Source of the DNA: Gallionella sp.
GTDB taxonomy: Bacteria > Pseudomonadota > Gammaproteobacteria > Burkholderiales > Gallionellaceae
NCBI GenBank assembly: GCA_017880945.1
Contig: JADGRM010000011.1
Span: 1 to 17,606, forward strand
Direction: 5' to 3'
Length of the DNA: 17,606 nucleotides
The position numbers were made by a program, and so were the translations under genes. Positions 7,923 to 14,788 of this stretch are shown one piece after another. The number at the start of each line of letters is the position of its first letter. The stretch's first letter is position 1. The notes below the pieces were generated by a model that saw only the letters and a program-made list of their open reading frames with translations, did not search any database and was not told the DNA's origin.

Positions 7923-8538
7923 GGGATTGTACGCAATCACGCCGGACGAAACAGACACGGCGGAATTGTTGCGCAAAGTGCGGCTGGCTTTACTGGGTGG
8001 TGCGCGGGTTTTGCAGTATCGCAACAAGGCCGCTGATGCGGCATTGCGTCTGGAACAAGCCCGGGCATTGCGCGTAGTGACTCAGGAGTTTTCTGTGCCG
8101 TTGATCATCAATGACGACGCGATGTTGGCGCGGGAAGTGGATGCCGACGGCGTGCATTTGGGTGGCGAAGATGGCAGTGTGGCTGGGGCGCGCGCAGTAT
8201 TGGGCAGCGGTAAGCTCATCGGGGTATCTTGCTATAATCGCCTGGAACTGGCGCATGAGGCAGTTCGGCAGGGTGCGGATTACGTGGCATTCGGCAGCTT
8301 TTTTGCCTCGGCAGTGAAGCCGGGTGCGGTGGCGGCCTCGACTGAATTATTGCGACAGGCACACCGCGAGATTGCGGTTCCGTTGGTTGCGATTGGCGGC
8401 ATCACGGTACACAACGGCGCACAGTTGCTGGAAGCGGGTGCAGATGCGCTGGCGGTGATTTCGGCGTTGTTCGGCTTGGCGGATATTCAGGATGCAGCAC
8501 GGCAGTTTTCAAAATTAACAATTCCTAAAATTACCTAG
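7894..8538 (+). CDS. thiE: Thiamine-phosphate synthase
   Basis: 214 residues from the ATG at 7894. The frame stays open up to 7822, but only the 7894 start has a ribosome site (GACGAGGA) and the family N-terminus (LIKGLYAITPD). ThiE joins HMP-PP with thiazole phosphate to form thiamine phosphate on a TIM barrel. Seen are QYRNK (41-45), the NDD metal site (73-75), DGVHLGGED (85-93), IGVSCYN, FGSFFASAVKP (133-143) and AIGGIT. Two changes stand out. Gly91 replaces the usual Gln-type residue after HLG. The phosphate loop usually reads like P-T-x-T-K; here it is A-S-A-V-K, losing the second Thr. Function is still likely given the thiD overlap. A gap of 16 bases leads to hemL. Confidence 0.93.
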   Translation: MNPNRDGLIKGLYAITPDETDTAELLRKVRLALLGGARVLQYRNKAADAALRLEQARALRVVTQEFSVPLIINDDAMLAREVDADGVHLGGEDGSVAGARAVLGSGKLIGVSCYNRLELAHEAVRQGADYVAFGSFFASAVKPGAVAASTELLRQAHREIAVPLVAIGGITVHNGAQLLEAGADALAVISALFGLADIQDAARQFSKLTIPKIT

Positions 8539-8554
8539 GACAGAAAGAATCAAT

Positions 8555-9838
8555 ATGACTTCGCACAATCAACAGCTATTCGATGAATCCCAAAAACTCA
8601 TTCCGGGGGGAGTGAATTCACCGGTGCGCGCTTTCCGTTCGGTGGGCGGCACACCGCTGTTTTTACAGCGCGGACAAGGCGCATATGTGTGGGATGCCGA
8701 TGGCAAACGCTACACTGATTATGTGGGCTCATGGGGGCCGATGATCGTCGGGCATTGCCATCCTGACGTGGTCAAGGCGGTGCAGGATGCCGCTGCCCAA
8801 GGTTTGGGTTTCGGTGCGCCAACGGCGGCCGAACTGGAAATGGCGAAACTGTTGTGCAAGCTGTTGCCGAGCCTGGAAATGGTGCGACTGGTGAGTTCAG
8901 GCACCGAGGCCACGATGACGGCGATACGCCTGGCGCGGGGCTTTACCGGACGCAGCCGCATCATCAAATTCGAGGGCTGTTATCACGGCCATTCCGATGG
9001 CTTGCTGGTGAAAGCCGGCTCCGGCGCACTGACGTTCGGCCAGCCTAGTTCGTCCGGTGTGCCCGCAGAGATCGCCGCGCTGACCACGGTGCTGGATTAC
9101 AACGATGCGGCCGGACTGGAGCGCGCCTTCGCCGAAATGGGCAAGGAGATCGCCGCGGTGATCGTCGAACCGGTGGCGGGCAATATGAATCTGATCATGC
9201 CCAAGCCGGAGTTCCTGAATGCATTACGCAGCCTGTGCACCAAGTATGGGGCGGTGTTGATACTGGACGAGGTGATGACCGGTTTCCGTGTCAGCCTGCA
9301 AGGCGCGCAAGGTTATTACGGCATCAAGCCTGATCTGGTAACGCTGGGCAAGGTGATGGGCGGCGGCCTGCCTGCTGCGGCATTCGGCGGACGGCGCGAC
9401 ATCATGCAATGCCTGGCTCCGCTCGGTGCGGTTTATCAGGCAGGCACGTTGTCCGGCAATCCGGTGGCAGTGGCCGCCGGAATGGCTACGCTCAAGCTCA
9501 TTCAAACAAAGGGCTTTTACGAAAACCTGTCCAAATTGGCCAAGCAGTTGACCGAGGGTTTGTCGGCCAGCGCCAAGAAACACGGAATCCAGTTTTGTGC
9601 GCAATCGGTGGGCGGCATGTTCGGTTTGTATTTCAGCAAGGCATTGCCCACGAGTTATACCGAGGTGATGAGTTGCGACAAGGAAGCGTTCAATCGTTTT
9701 TTCCACGCCATGCTGGAAGCAGGCGTGTATCTCGCGCCGTCAGCTTTCGAGGCGGGCTTCGTTTCCGCCGCTCACACGGAGGCGGACATTGCTGCGACTA
9801 TCGCTGCCGCGGACAAGATTTTCGCGACCTGGAAGTAA
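8555..9838 (+). CDS. hemL: Glutamate-1-semialdehyde 2,1-aminomutase
   Basis: 427 residues. The ATG at 8555 follows a purine-rich GGACAGAAAGAA. HemL converts glutamate-1-semialdehyde to 5-aminolevulinate with PLP/PMP, the last step of the C5 route to heme. The N-terminus LIPGGVNSPVRAFRSVGG is diagnostic. PLP contacts are SSGTEATMTAIRLARG, YHGHSDG and ILDEVMTGFRV (D238). The Schiff-base lysine is K266 in TLGKVMGGGLPAAAFGG, one off E. coli K265. AGTLSGNPVA and the C-terminal SAFEAGFVSAAHTEADI complete the fold-I aminotransferase pattern. It follows the thiamine genes and touches engB. The next step of the pathway, hemB, lies 0.8 kb downstream on the same strand. Confidence 0.97.
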   Translation: MTSHNQQLFDESQKLIPGGVNSPVRAFRSVGGTPLFLQRGQGAYVWDADGKRYTDYVGSWGPMIVGHCHPDVVKAVQDAAAQGLGFGAPTAAELEMAKLLCKLLPSLEMVRLVSSGTEATMTAIRLARGFTGRSRIIKFEGCYHGHSDGLLVKAGSGALTFGQPSSSGVPAEIAALTTVLDYNDAAGLERAFAEMGKEIAAVIVEPVAGNMNLIMPKPEFLNALRSLCTKYGAVLILDEVMTGFRVSLQGAQGYYGIKPDLVTLGKVMGGGLPAAAFGGRRDIMQCLAPLGAVYQAGTLSGNPVAVAAGMATLKLIQTKGFYENLSKLAKQLTEGLSASAKKHGIQFCAQSVGGMFGLYFSKALPTSYTEVMSCDKEAFNRFFHAMLEAGVYLAPSAFEAGFVSAAHTEADIAATIAAADKIFATWK

Positions 9839-10467
9839 TGGGACTTTTTTCGCAAGCGGCCTTTTTTACTACCGTCAATCACATCAAGGATCTGCCGCTG
9901 CACGGCGGCAGGGAAGTGGCGTTCGTCGGGCGTTCCAATGCGGGTAAGTCGAGCGCGATCAATACGCTGGCGAATCATGTGCGTCTGGCCTATACCAGCA
10001 AAACACCGGGGCGCACCCAGCACCTGAATTATTTTTCGCTGGGTAAAAATAAATTTCTGGTGGATTTGCCCGGCTACGGCTACGCCAAAGTGCCGCCCGA
10101 TGTGCAGAGACACTGGGAACAACTGCTGAGCCAGTACCTGAAAACCCGCGAGGAGTTATGCGGTCTGGTGGTGATCATGGATTCGCGACACCCGCTGACT
10201 GAACGGGACGAGGGTATGCTGGACTGGTTCGCACCGACCGGCAAACCAGTGCATATCCTGCTGACCAAGTCGGACAAGCTCAGCCGCCAGGAGGCGACGA
10301 AGACGCTGTTTAGCGTCAAAGCTCATCTGGCCGAGCATTTCCCGCAGTGTACCGTGCAGCTGTTTTCCAGCCTGAAGAAGATCGGTCTCGAAGAGGCTGA
10401 GGCAGTGATTGCAGGTTGGTTCGATGCGGATGATTTAGCCGATATGAACCAACTGGAATCTGAATAG
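9838..10467 (+). CDS. engB: Ribosome-biogenesis GTPase EngB (YihA/YsxC)
   Basis: 209 residues from the ATG at 9838, whose A is the last base of the hemL TAA stop (TAATG overlap, implying coupled translation). The same frame is open back to 9409, but that part is antisense-like shadow inside hemL. TRAFAC GTPase motifs: G1 GRSNAGKS (31-38), G2 around SKTPGRTQ, G3 DLPGYG (76-81), G4 TKSD (143-146) and G5 SSLKK near the C-terminus. The N-terminus MGLFSQAAFFTTV is family-typical. EngB is a usually essential GTPase of large-subunit assembly. The plus-strand run that starts at thiD ends here at a TAG, followed at once by A8 and a GC hairpin. Confidence 0.95.
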   Translation: MGLFSQAAFFTTVNHIKDLPLHGGREVAFVGRSNAGKSSAINTLANHVRLAYTSKTPGRTQHLNYFSLGKNKFLVDLPGYGYAKVPPDVQRHWEQLLSQYLKTREELCGLVVIMDSRHPLTERDEGMLDWFAPTGKPVHILLTKSDKLSRQEATKTLFSVKAHLAEHFPQCTVQLFSSLKKIGLEEAEAVIAGWFDADDLADMNQLESE

Positions 10468-10468
10468 C

Positions 10469-10509
10469 AAAAAAAATGCCCCCGGCCAAGGGGAGGTAGG
10501 CTGGGGGCA
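10469..10509 (-). terminator. Intrinsic terminator reading on the minus strand
   Basis: TGCCCCC (10477-10483) pairs with GGGGGCA (10503-10509), and GCC (10485-10487) with GGC (10499-10501). The position between them is G/T (a G-U pair in a plus transcript, a C/A mismatch in a minus one). The loop is 11 bases. The eight A at 10469-10476 become a run of eight U directly after the hairpin in a minus-strand transcript. On the plus strand no U-run follows. No minus-strand protein gene lies upstream of it, which is why a small RNA is suspected. Confidence 0.7.
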
Positions 10510-10575
10510 AAGCCTTAACAAGGTTAAGGCACACGCTCAGGGAGGAGAAACGTGGAACGACTTTCATCGCACAAA
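10469..10575 (-). ncRNA. Candidate small RNA with two anti-Shine-Dalgarno segments
   Basis: Read on the minus strand this intergenic stretch gives three elements. First is CTCCTCCC (10547-10540), loosely enclosed by CACG/CGTG (10532-10535 and 10551-10554). Second is a perfect 8-bp hairpin with a 3-base loop (10512-10530). Third is a terminator hairpin whose loop reads TACCTCCCCTT, ending in T8. Both C-rich segments contain CCTCC, the core of the 16S rRNA 3' end, so the RNA could pair with Shine-Dalgarno sites of mRNAs. The 5' end is inferred from a weak -10 (TTATCT, minus 10586-10581). I recall that a betaproteobacterial 'toxic small RNA' family exists in Rfam; I could not compare with it. 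Expression is not shown by sequence. Confidence 0.45.
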
Positions 10576-10602
10576 GCATCAGATAAGCCGTTTCTAAAAT
10601 AG
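10552..10602 (+). CDS. Possible 16-codon leader ORF before hemB
   Basis: A GTG at 10552 is preceded by GGGAGGAG (10540-10547), an almost perfect Shine-Dalgarno, at a spacing of 4 bases. The frame reads MERLSSHKASDKPFLK and stops at TAG (10600-10602), 31 bases before hemB. It is on the opposite strand to the candidate small RNA, and the same GGGAGGAG is that RNA's anti-SD complement, so the two explanations compete. I do not recognise the peptide. It holds no obvious run of a regulatory amino acid. Confidence 0.25.
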   Translation: MERLSSHKASDKPFLK

Positions 10603-10633
10603 TTCCATGAAGAGTAACGAATAGGAAAAAATC

Positions 10634-11638
10634 ATGCAAACACTCGGACAATACCCACACAAGCGGATGCGTCGCATGCGTCACGATGCCTTTTCGCGCG
10701 ACTTGATGCGTGAGCATGTGCTCACGTCGGCGGATTTCATCTACCCGGTTTTCGTATTGGAAGGCAGCAACAAAGTCGAGGATGTGAAATCCATGCCGGG
10801 AGTGCAACGTAAAACATTGGATCTGCTGCTCAAGGATGCCGAACAATGCGTCAAGCTGGGCATTCCGGTGATGGCGATATTTCCGGTGATCGATACGCCG
10901 CTGAAGAGCCTGGATGCGCGCGAAGCCTACAATCCGAATGGTTTGGCGCCGCGCGTGGTTGCCGCGCTGAAAAAGAACTTCCCCGAACTCGGCGTGATGA
11001 CCGACATCGCGCTCGACCCCTACACCAGTCACGGGCAGGACGGCCTGATCGACGATAGCGGCTATGTCCTCAACGACGAAACCGTCGCGGTGCTGACCAA
11101 ACAGGCGCAGACCCACGCCGCTGCCGGGGCCGACATCGTCGCGCCTTCCGACATGATGGACGGGCGTATCGGTGCGGTGCGCGCGGCACTGGATGCCAAC
11201 AAGCTCATCCACACCCGCATCATGGCTTACTCGGCCAAGTACGCCTCCAGCTTCTACGGCCCGTTCCGCGACGCCGTTGGTTCCAGCGGCAACCTGGGTT
11301 CGGGCAACAAATACACTTACCAGATGGACCCCGCCAACTCTGACGAAGCTTTGTGGGAAGTCGGCCTCGACCTGCAGGAAGGCGCGGACATGGTGATGGT
11401 TAAGCCCGGCATGCCCTACCTCGACATCGTTCGTCGCGTGAAGGATGAATTCAAAGCCCCGACCTTCGTCTATCAGGTCAGCGGCGAATACGCGATGCTC
11501 AAGGCCGCCGCGCAGAACGGCTGGCTGAATGAACAGGCATGCGTGCTGGAAGCGCTGCTGGCTTTCAAACGCGCAGGAGCGGACGGGATATTGACTTACT
11601 TCGCGCTGGATGCGGCAAGGTGGCTTAATAAGGACTGA
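10634..11638 (+). CDS. hemB: Porphobilinogen synthase (delta-aminolevulinic acid dehydratase)
   Basis: 334 residues from the ATG at 10634, with TAGGAAA upstream as ribosome site. HemB condenses two 5-aminolevulinates to porphobilinogen, the step after hemL. The TIM-barrel core shows IFPVIDTPLKS and the active-site lysines K202 (AYSAKYASSFYGPFRDA) and K257 (MVKPGMPYLD), plus YQVSGEYAML near the C-terminus. The metal segment is DIALDPYTSHGQDG, with Asp where Zn-type enzymes have Cys, so this belongs to the Mg-responsive group typified by the Pseudomonas aeruginosa enzyme. The arm sequence RRMRHDAFSRDLMREH at the N-terminus supports octamer formation. Its own leader of 166 bases after engB holds the hairpins described separately. 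Confidence 0.97.
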   Translation: MQTLGQYPHKRMRRMRHDAFSRDLMREHVLTSADFIYPVFVLEGSNKVEDVKSMPGVQRKTLDLLLKDAEQCVKLGIPVMAIFPVIDTPLKSLDAREAYNPNGLAPRVVAALKKNFPELGVMTDIALDPYTSHGQDGLIDDSGYVLNDETVAVLTKQAQTHAAAGADIVAPSDMMDGRIGAVRAALDANKLIHTRIMAYSAKYASSFYGPFRDAVGSSGNLGSGNKYTYQMDPANSDEALWEVGLDLQEGADMVMVKPGMPYLDIVRRVKDEFKAPTFVYQVSGEYAMLKAAAQNGWLNEQACVLEALLAFKRAGADGILTYFALDAARWLNKD

Positions 11639-11709
11639 GGACCAGGGACTGAGGAAAACCCGCTGAGTTGTTGTTTACTCAGTCCTCACAACTCAGCCCT
11701 GTTTTCCTC
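11631..11709. repeat. Direct and nested inverted repeats between hemB and the convergent downstream gene
   Basis: GGACTGAGGA occurs twice, at 11632-11641 (containing the hemB stop) and 11646-11655. An inverted copy, CTCAGTCCTC, is at 11678-11687. In addition GAGGAAAAC (11651-11659) pairs with GTTTTCCTC (11701-11709), and inside it GCTGAGTTGT (11662-11671) pairs with ACAACTCAGC (11688-11697). This gives a 9-bp plus 10-bp stem, with the inverted copy in the 16-base loop. It sits between convergent genes, so a bidirectional terminator is possible, but there is no clean U-run. The CTCAGTCC-like units recall a decayed short tandem repeat. Confidence 0.6.
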
Positions 11710-11713
11710 GCTC

Positions 11714-12316
11714 CTATATCATCTTGGCTACCGCCTCGATATCCGCATGGGTCTCAGGATGGCGGCTGCCGCTGTGACGGGCATTTTCGGGCAACACGAT
11801 GATGTGCGTCTGGGTGCCGGATTCGCCGGTCAGGGTGTAGCTCGGCACCGTCTCTTCATGTCCGCCGACCCGCACTTTCCATTCTCCGTCTTCGAAGTCA
11901 ATCTTGTGCTTGAGCAGGAACAGCAGCACAGCTTTTGTGTCGTCACTGAACAGCATCAGGTTGATGTCAGAGTGCTCGCCAGCCGTTCCGCTCAATACCG
12001 AACCCGTCAGGTATGGATGAAACTCAGCCAGCAAGTGCATGGCCGTGAGTGCTTCTTCGCGTAGCTGATACAGGATGCCGGGGTGGCTGTCGCGTTGATA
12101 GAGCGCACGGTAACTGTGCAGCGCGTCATCCACTTCCTGATTGCTGGGCAGGTGTTGCGTGTCCGCCGCGCCAAGCTGGCGAGCGGCTTTGCGTTTGGCA
12201 AAAGCGTGGTCGGTGATGCCATCTTCCGCCATCAGCTTGGCGGCTTGATGCGCTAGCTGCTCGCGCATCAAGTCGCGTCTATTTACATATTCTCTGGGTG
12301 TGCGTTCTTTGGTCAT
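11714..12316 (-). CDS. Conserved hypothetical protein with degenerate nucleotidyltransferase-like motif
   Basis: 200 residues on the minus strand, ATG at 12316, 8 bases after the mrcA stop, so probably cotranscribed; no clear Shine-Dalgarno is visible. I do not recognise a named family. The N-terminal half (about 5-95) is charged and helix-rich (REYVNRRDLMREQLAHQAAKL). The middle holds TGSVLSGTAGEHSDINLMLF: G105-S106 and D117-I118-N119 resemble the hG[GS]...Dh[DE]h motif of the Pol-beta-like nucleotidyltransferase superfamily, but the second metal-binding acid is Asn119. A beta-rich tail (WKVRVGGHEE, PSYTLTGESGTQTHIIVLPE) follows. There is no signal peptide or membrane segment, so it is cytoplasmic. 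The motif loss suggests a non-catalytic relative, if the resemblance is real. The partner mrcA hints at a cell-wall or division link, which is only inference. Confidence 0.88.
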   Translation of the reverse strand: MTKERTPREYVNRRDLMREQLAHQAAKLMAEDGITDHAFAKRKAARQLGAADTQHLPSNQEVDDALHSYRALYQRDSHPGILYQLREEALTAMHLLAEFHPYLTGSVLSGTAGEHSDINLMLFSDDTKAVLLFLLKHKIDFEDGEWKVRVGGHEETVPSYTLTGESGTQTHIIVLPENARHSGSRHPETHADIEAVAKMI

Positions 12317-12324
12317 GCGTGTGG

Positions 12325-14637
12325 TCAGAGCAACTGATCCTTGATGGTGTCTGCCGGTTTTATTTCTTCGCTGGGTGTGTGCATGGCATGTTCGGGCGGA
12401 ACGTTTTCCTTATAAAAATATTCGACCCGCGGGCTATTTTCATCACGATACCCGTCCTCATTGATGTGCACCGCAACCATGTTGTCAGGCATAGTGTAAG
12501 TGGCTTCCGGCACATCTTTGAGCATTTTTCCCATGTAGCTCATCCAGATCGGCAAGGCTGCCCCCCCGCCGGTTTCCCGGTCACCCAGGCTGCGCGGTTG
12601 ATCGTATCCCATCCAGGAGATGCCGACCAAGGTCGGATGAAAGCCGCAAAACCAGGCATCAATCGAATCATTGGTGGTGCCGGTCTTGCCGGCCAAGTCC
12701 TGCCGGCCAAGCTGCATGGCACGAATGCCAGTGCCGTGCTTGACCACGTCTTGCAGCATGCTGACCATGGTGTAGGCGTTGCGCACATCAATGATCTGTT
12801 TTGCGCCATTTCCTGGTACTTCAGGCGTCGCCTTGTAAAGTATGGTGCCATGGGCATCTTCGACGCGCTGGATGAAGTAGGGCGTGACCGAAAAGCCGCC
12901 GTTTGCGAACACCGAATAACCTGCCAGCATTTGCAGCGGTGTAACCGATCCGGCGCCTAGAGCCATAGTCAGGTAGGCGGGGTACCTGGTGGGATCAAAA
13001 CCAAATCTGGCAATATAATCGTGTGCATATTCCGGAGTGATGGACTGCAATATGCGGATCGAAACCAGATTTTTTGATTTGATCAAACCCTGACGCATGC
13101 GCATAGGCCCTTCGAACTTGTCTTCGTAGTTCTTCGGTTGCCAGGGCTCATTGCCGGTTTGTTCGGCATCAAAGATAAGAGGCGCATCATTGATCACCGT
13201 GGCTGGGGTGAAGCCCTTCTCAAGCGCGGCGGAATAAACGAAGGGCTTGAAGCTTGAGCCGGGTTGTCGCCAAGCTTGGGTAATATGGTTGAACTGGTTG
13301 CGATTGAAATCGAAGCCGCCGATCAGCGAATAAATAGCCCCGTCATGGGGATTGCCGGAAACAAAGGCAGCCTCGACTAGTGGAAGCTGACCTATCTGCC
13401 AAATACCTTTCTCATCCTTTTGTACACGTATCAGCGAGCCGATGTTGATACGCTGGTTCAAAGCGACTTTTTTAGTCAAAGCCGGTTGCACGAAAAGCAA
13501 GGCATCGCCGCTGATTTCTACAATTTCACCACCCTTGCCATAGGCACGAACCAGTTTGGGTGATGCTGCCAGAACCACGGCGGGGATTAAATCATCGCTG
13601 TCATCGACATCCTGCAGGGCTTCGTCAAGCAGTTCGGTATTGCTGCTGTCGCCGTGTAAATCGATAAAGCCTTCCGGTCCGCGGTAGCCGTGGCGACGGT
13701 CATAATCCAGCACGCCTGTACGGACAGCCTGATACGCGGCGAGCTGATCTTGTTGCCTTATGGTGGTGTAAACCTTGAAGCCTTGTGTATAGGTATCGTC
13801 CTTATACTTTTCAAAAACAGCCTGCCTGACCATTTCCGACAGGTAGTCTGCTTTGACTCCAAACTCCTGGTTGCCGCGCAAAGCCACGATGGGTTGCTGT
13901 TGAGCGAGCTGGAATTGTTCATCATTAATAAAATGCAGTTCGTGCATACGGCGCAGAACGTAAAGTTGGCGGAGCTTTGCACGCTTTGGATTGACGACCG
14001 GATTATAGGAGGAAGGGGCCTTGGGCAGCCCGGCGAGCATGGCTGCTTCAGCGATAGTGACCTGGCCGAGAGGTTTGCCAAAGTAAACCTGCGATGCGGC
14101 AGCAAAGCCATATGCGCGTTGACCAAGATATATCTGGTTGATGTAAAGCTGCAGAATCTCATCTTTACTCATGCTGTGTTCGATTTTAAAGGTAAGCAGT
14201 ACCTCGTTGAACTTGCGAGTGATGGTTTTTTCCTTGGTAAGAAAAAAATTGCGCGCCACCTGCATAGTAATCGTGCTGGCCCCCTGTTTTGCTGTGCCGG
14301 AGGTAAAGTTGGAAATCGCCGCGCGTAACACCCCCATGTAATCCACGCCGCCATGTTCGTAGAATCGATCATCTTCAGCGGCAAGAATGGCTTGCTTCAT
14401 AATTTCGGGTACCTCGGAAATTTGTACCAGTGCACGGCGTTCCTCGCCAAATTCACTGAGCAATGTGCCTTCCGCACTGTAAATGCGCAGCGGGATTTTG
14501 GGACGATAGTCGGTGAGCGCCTCAAGCGAAGGCAAGGTCGGATAAGCCAATAAAGCCGCCACGCCGAATAATATCGCTGGAAGCAAAAGTAAGGATAGAG
14601 TGACAAGAACAGGGAAAAGCCAGTGACGGGAAGGCAT
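12325..14637 (-). CDS. mrcA: Penicillin-binding protein 1A (bifunctional transglycosylase/transpeptidase)
   Basis: 770 residues from the ATG at 14637 (MPSRHWLFPVLVTLSLLLL). An in-frame TTG at 14664 would add 9 residues but has no ribosome site. One N-terminal membrane anchor (about 6-32) is followed by a GT51 glycosyltransferase domain (about 50-225) with the catalytic Glu88 in AAEDDRFYEHGG and the QGASTITMQVARN motif. A linker/OB-like domain comes next. The transpeptidase domain has SSFK with catalytic Ser461, SKN at 521-523 and KTGTT from Lys651. It polymerises and cross-links peptidoglycan at the inner membrane. It is slightly shorter than E. coli PBP1A (850). It is divergent from the pil operon, a common arrangement in beta- and gammaproteobacteria, and is followed closely by the small hypothetical gene. 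Confidence 0.96.
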   Translation of the reverse strand: MPSRHWLFPVLVTLSLLLLPAILFGVAALLAYPTLPSLEALTDYRPKIPLRIYSAEGTLLSEFGEERRALVQISEVPEIMKQAILAAEDDRFYEHGGVDYMGVLRAAISNFTSGTAKQGASTITMQVARNFFLTKEKTITRKFNEVLLTFKIEHSMSKDEILQLYINQIYLGQRAYGFAAASQVYFGKPLGQVTIAEAAMLAGLPKAPSSYNPVVNPKRAKLRQLYVLRRMHELHFINDEQFQLAQQQPIVALRGNQEFGVKADYLSEMVRQAVFEKYKDDTYTQGFKVYTTIRQQDQLAAYQAVRTGVLDYDRRHGYRGPEGFIDLHGDSSNTELLDEALQDVDDSDDLIPAVVLAASPKLVRAYGKGGEIVEISGDALLFVQPALTKKVALNQRINIGSLIRVQKDEKGIWQIGQLPLVEAAFVSGNPHDGAIYSLIGGFDFNRNQFNHITQAWRQPGSSFKPFVYSAALEKGFTPATVINDAPLIFDAEQTGNEPWQPKNYEDKFEGPMRMRQGLIKSKNLVSIRILQSITPEYAHDYIARFGFDPTRYPAYLTMALGAGSVTPLQMLAGYSVFANGGFSVTPYFIQRVEDAHGTILYKATPEVPGNGAKQIIDVRNAYTMVSMLQDVVKHGTGIRAMQLGRQDLAGKTGTTNDSIDAWFCGFHPTLVGISWMGYDQPRSLGDRETGGGAALPIWMSYMGKMLKDVPEATYTMPDNMVAVHINEDGYRDENSPRVEYFYKENVPPEHAMHTPSEEIKPADTIKDQLL

Positions 14638-14680
14638 GTGCAGTTGTCCGAAAATAAGTAACAATGGTACTGTGTGTGGA

Positions 14681-14709
14681 ATTATATCGGCTTCGCGGAT
14701 ATAAATAAC
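14681..14709 (-). promoter_or_regulatory. Putative mrcA promoter
   Basis: On the minus strand TATAAT (14686-14681) is a perfect -10 box, 44 bases before the mrcA ATG. The -35 is weak: TTATTT (minus 14708-14703) at 16 bases is the best I see. The region is AT-rich compared with its flanks. Confidence 0.4.
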
Positions 14710-14722
14710 CCCTAAAAATAGC

Positions 14723-14751
14723 TTTACACGATTTATAGTTATTGCTAGGAT
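14723..14751 (+). promoter_or_regulatory. Putative pilM operon promoter
   Basis: TTTACA at 14723-14728 (5 of 6 to the -35 consensus) is followed after exactly 17 bases by TAGGAT at 14746-14751 (4 of 6 to -10). Transcription would begin near 14758, about 30 bases before the ATG at 14789. This also argues against the TTG at 14762 as the start. No sigma-54 GG-N10-GC pattern was seen. Confidence 0.45.
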
Positions 14752-14788
14752 TTAAACCACTTTGTACAAAGAGAGCGCTAACCAGTCA

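Noticed and set aside
9409..9837. Upstream extension of the engB frame
   Set aside because: It lies within hemL in another frame; the TAATG junction and family N-terminus fix the start at 9838.
10477..10509. Plus-strand terminator for engB
   Set aside because: The hairpin is good but no U-run follows on the plus strand; the poly-U position fits only minus-strand transcription, though some plus-strand attenuation cannot be excluded.
12298..12960. Plus-strand open frames opposite mrcA and the gene after it (also 13690-14328)
   Set aside because: They mirror genes with clear catalytic motifs on the minus strand, and have no ribosome site or recognisable product.
14638..14664. TTG start for mrcA (14664) and, similarly, TTG start for pilM (14762)
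   Set aside because: Neither has a ribosome site; the ATGs at 14637 and 14789 fit family N-termini, and the pilM promoter leaves almost no leader for the TTG.
14700..14760. Sigma-54 promoter for pilM
   Set aside because: TTGCT occurs at 14742 but no GG lies ten bases before the GC; a sigma-70-like pair fits better.
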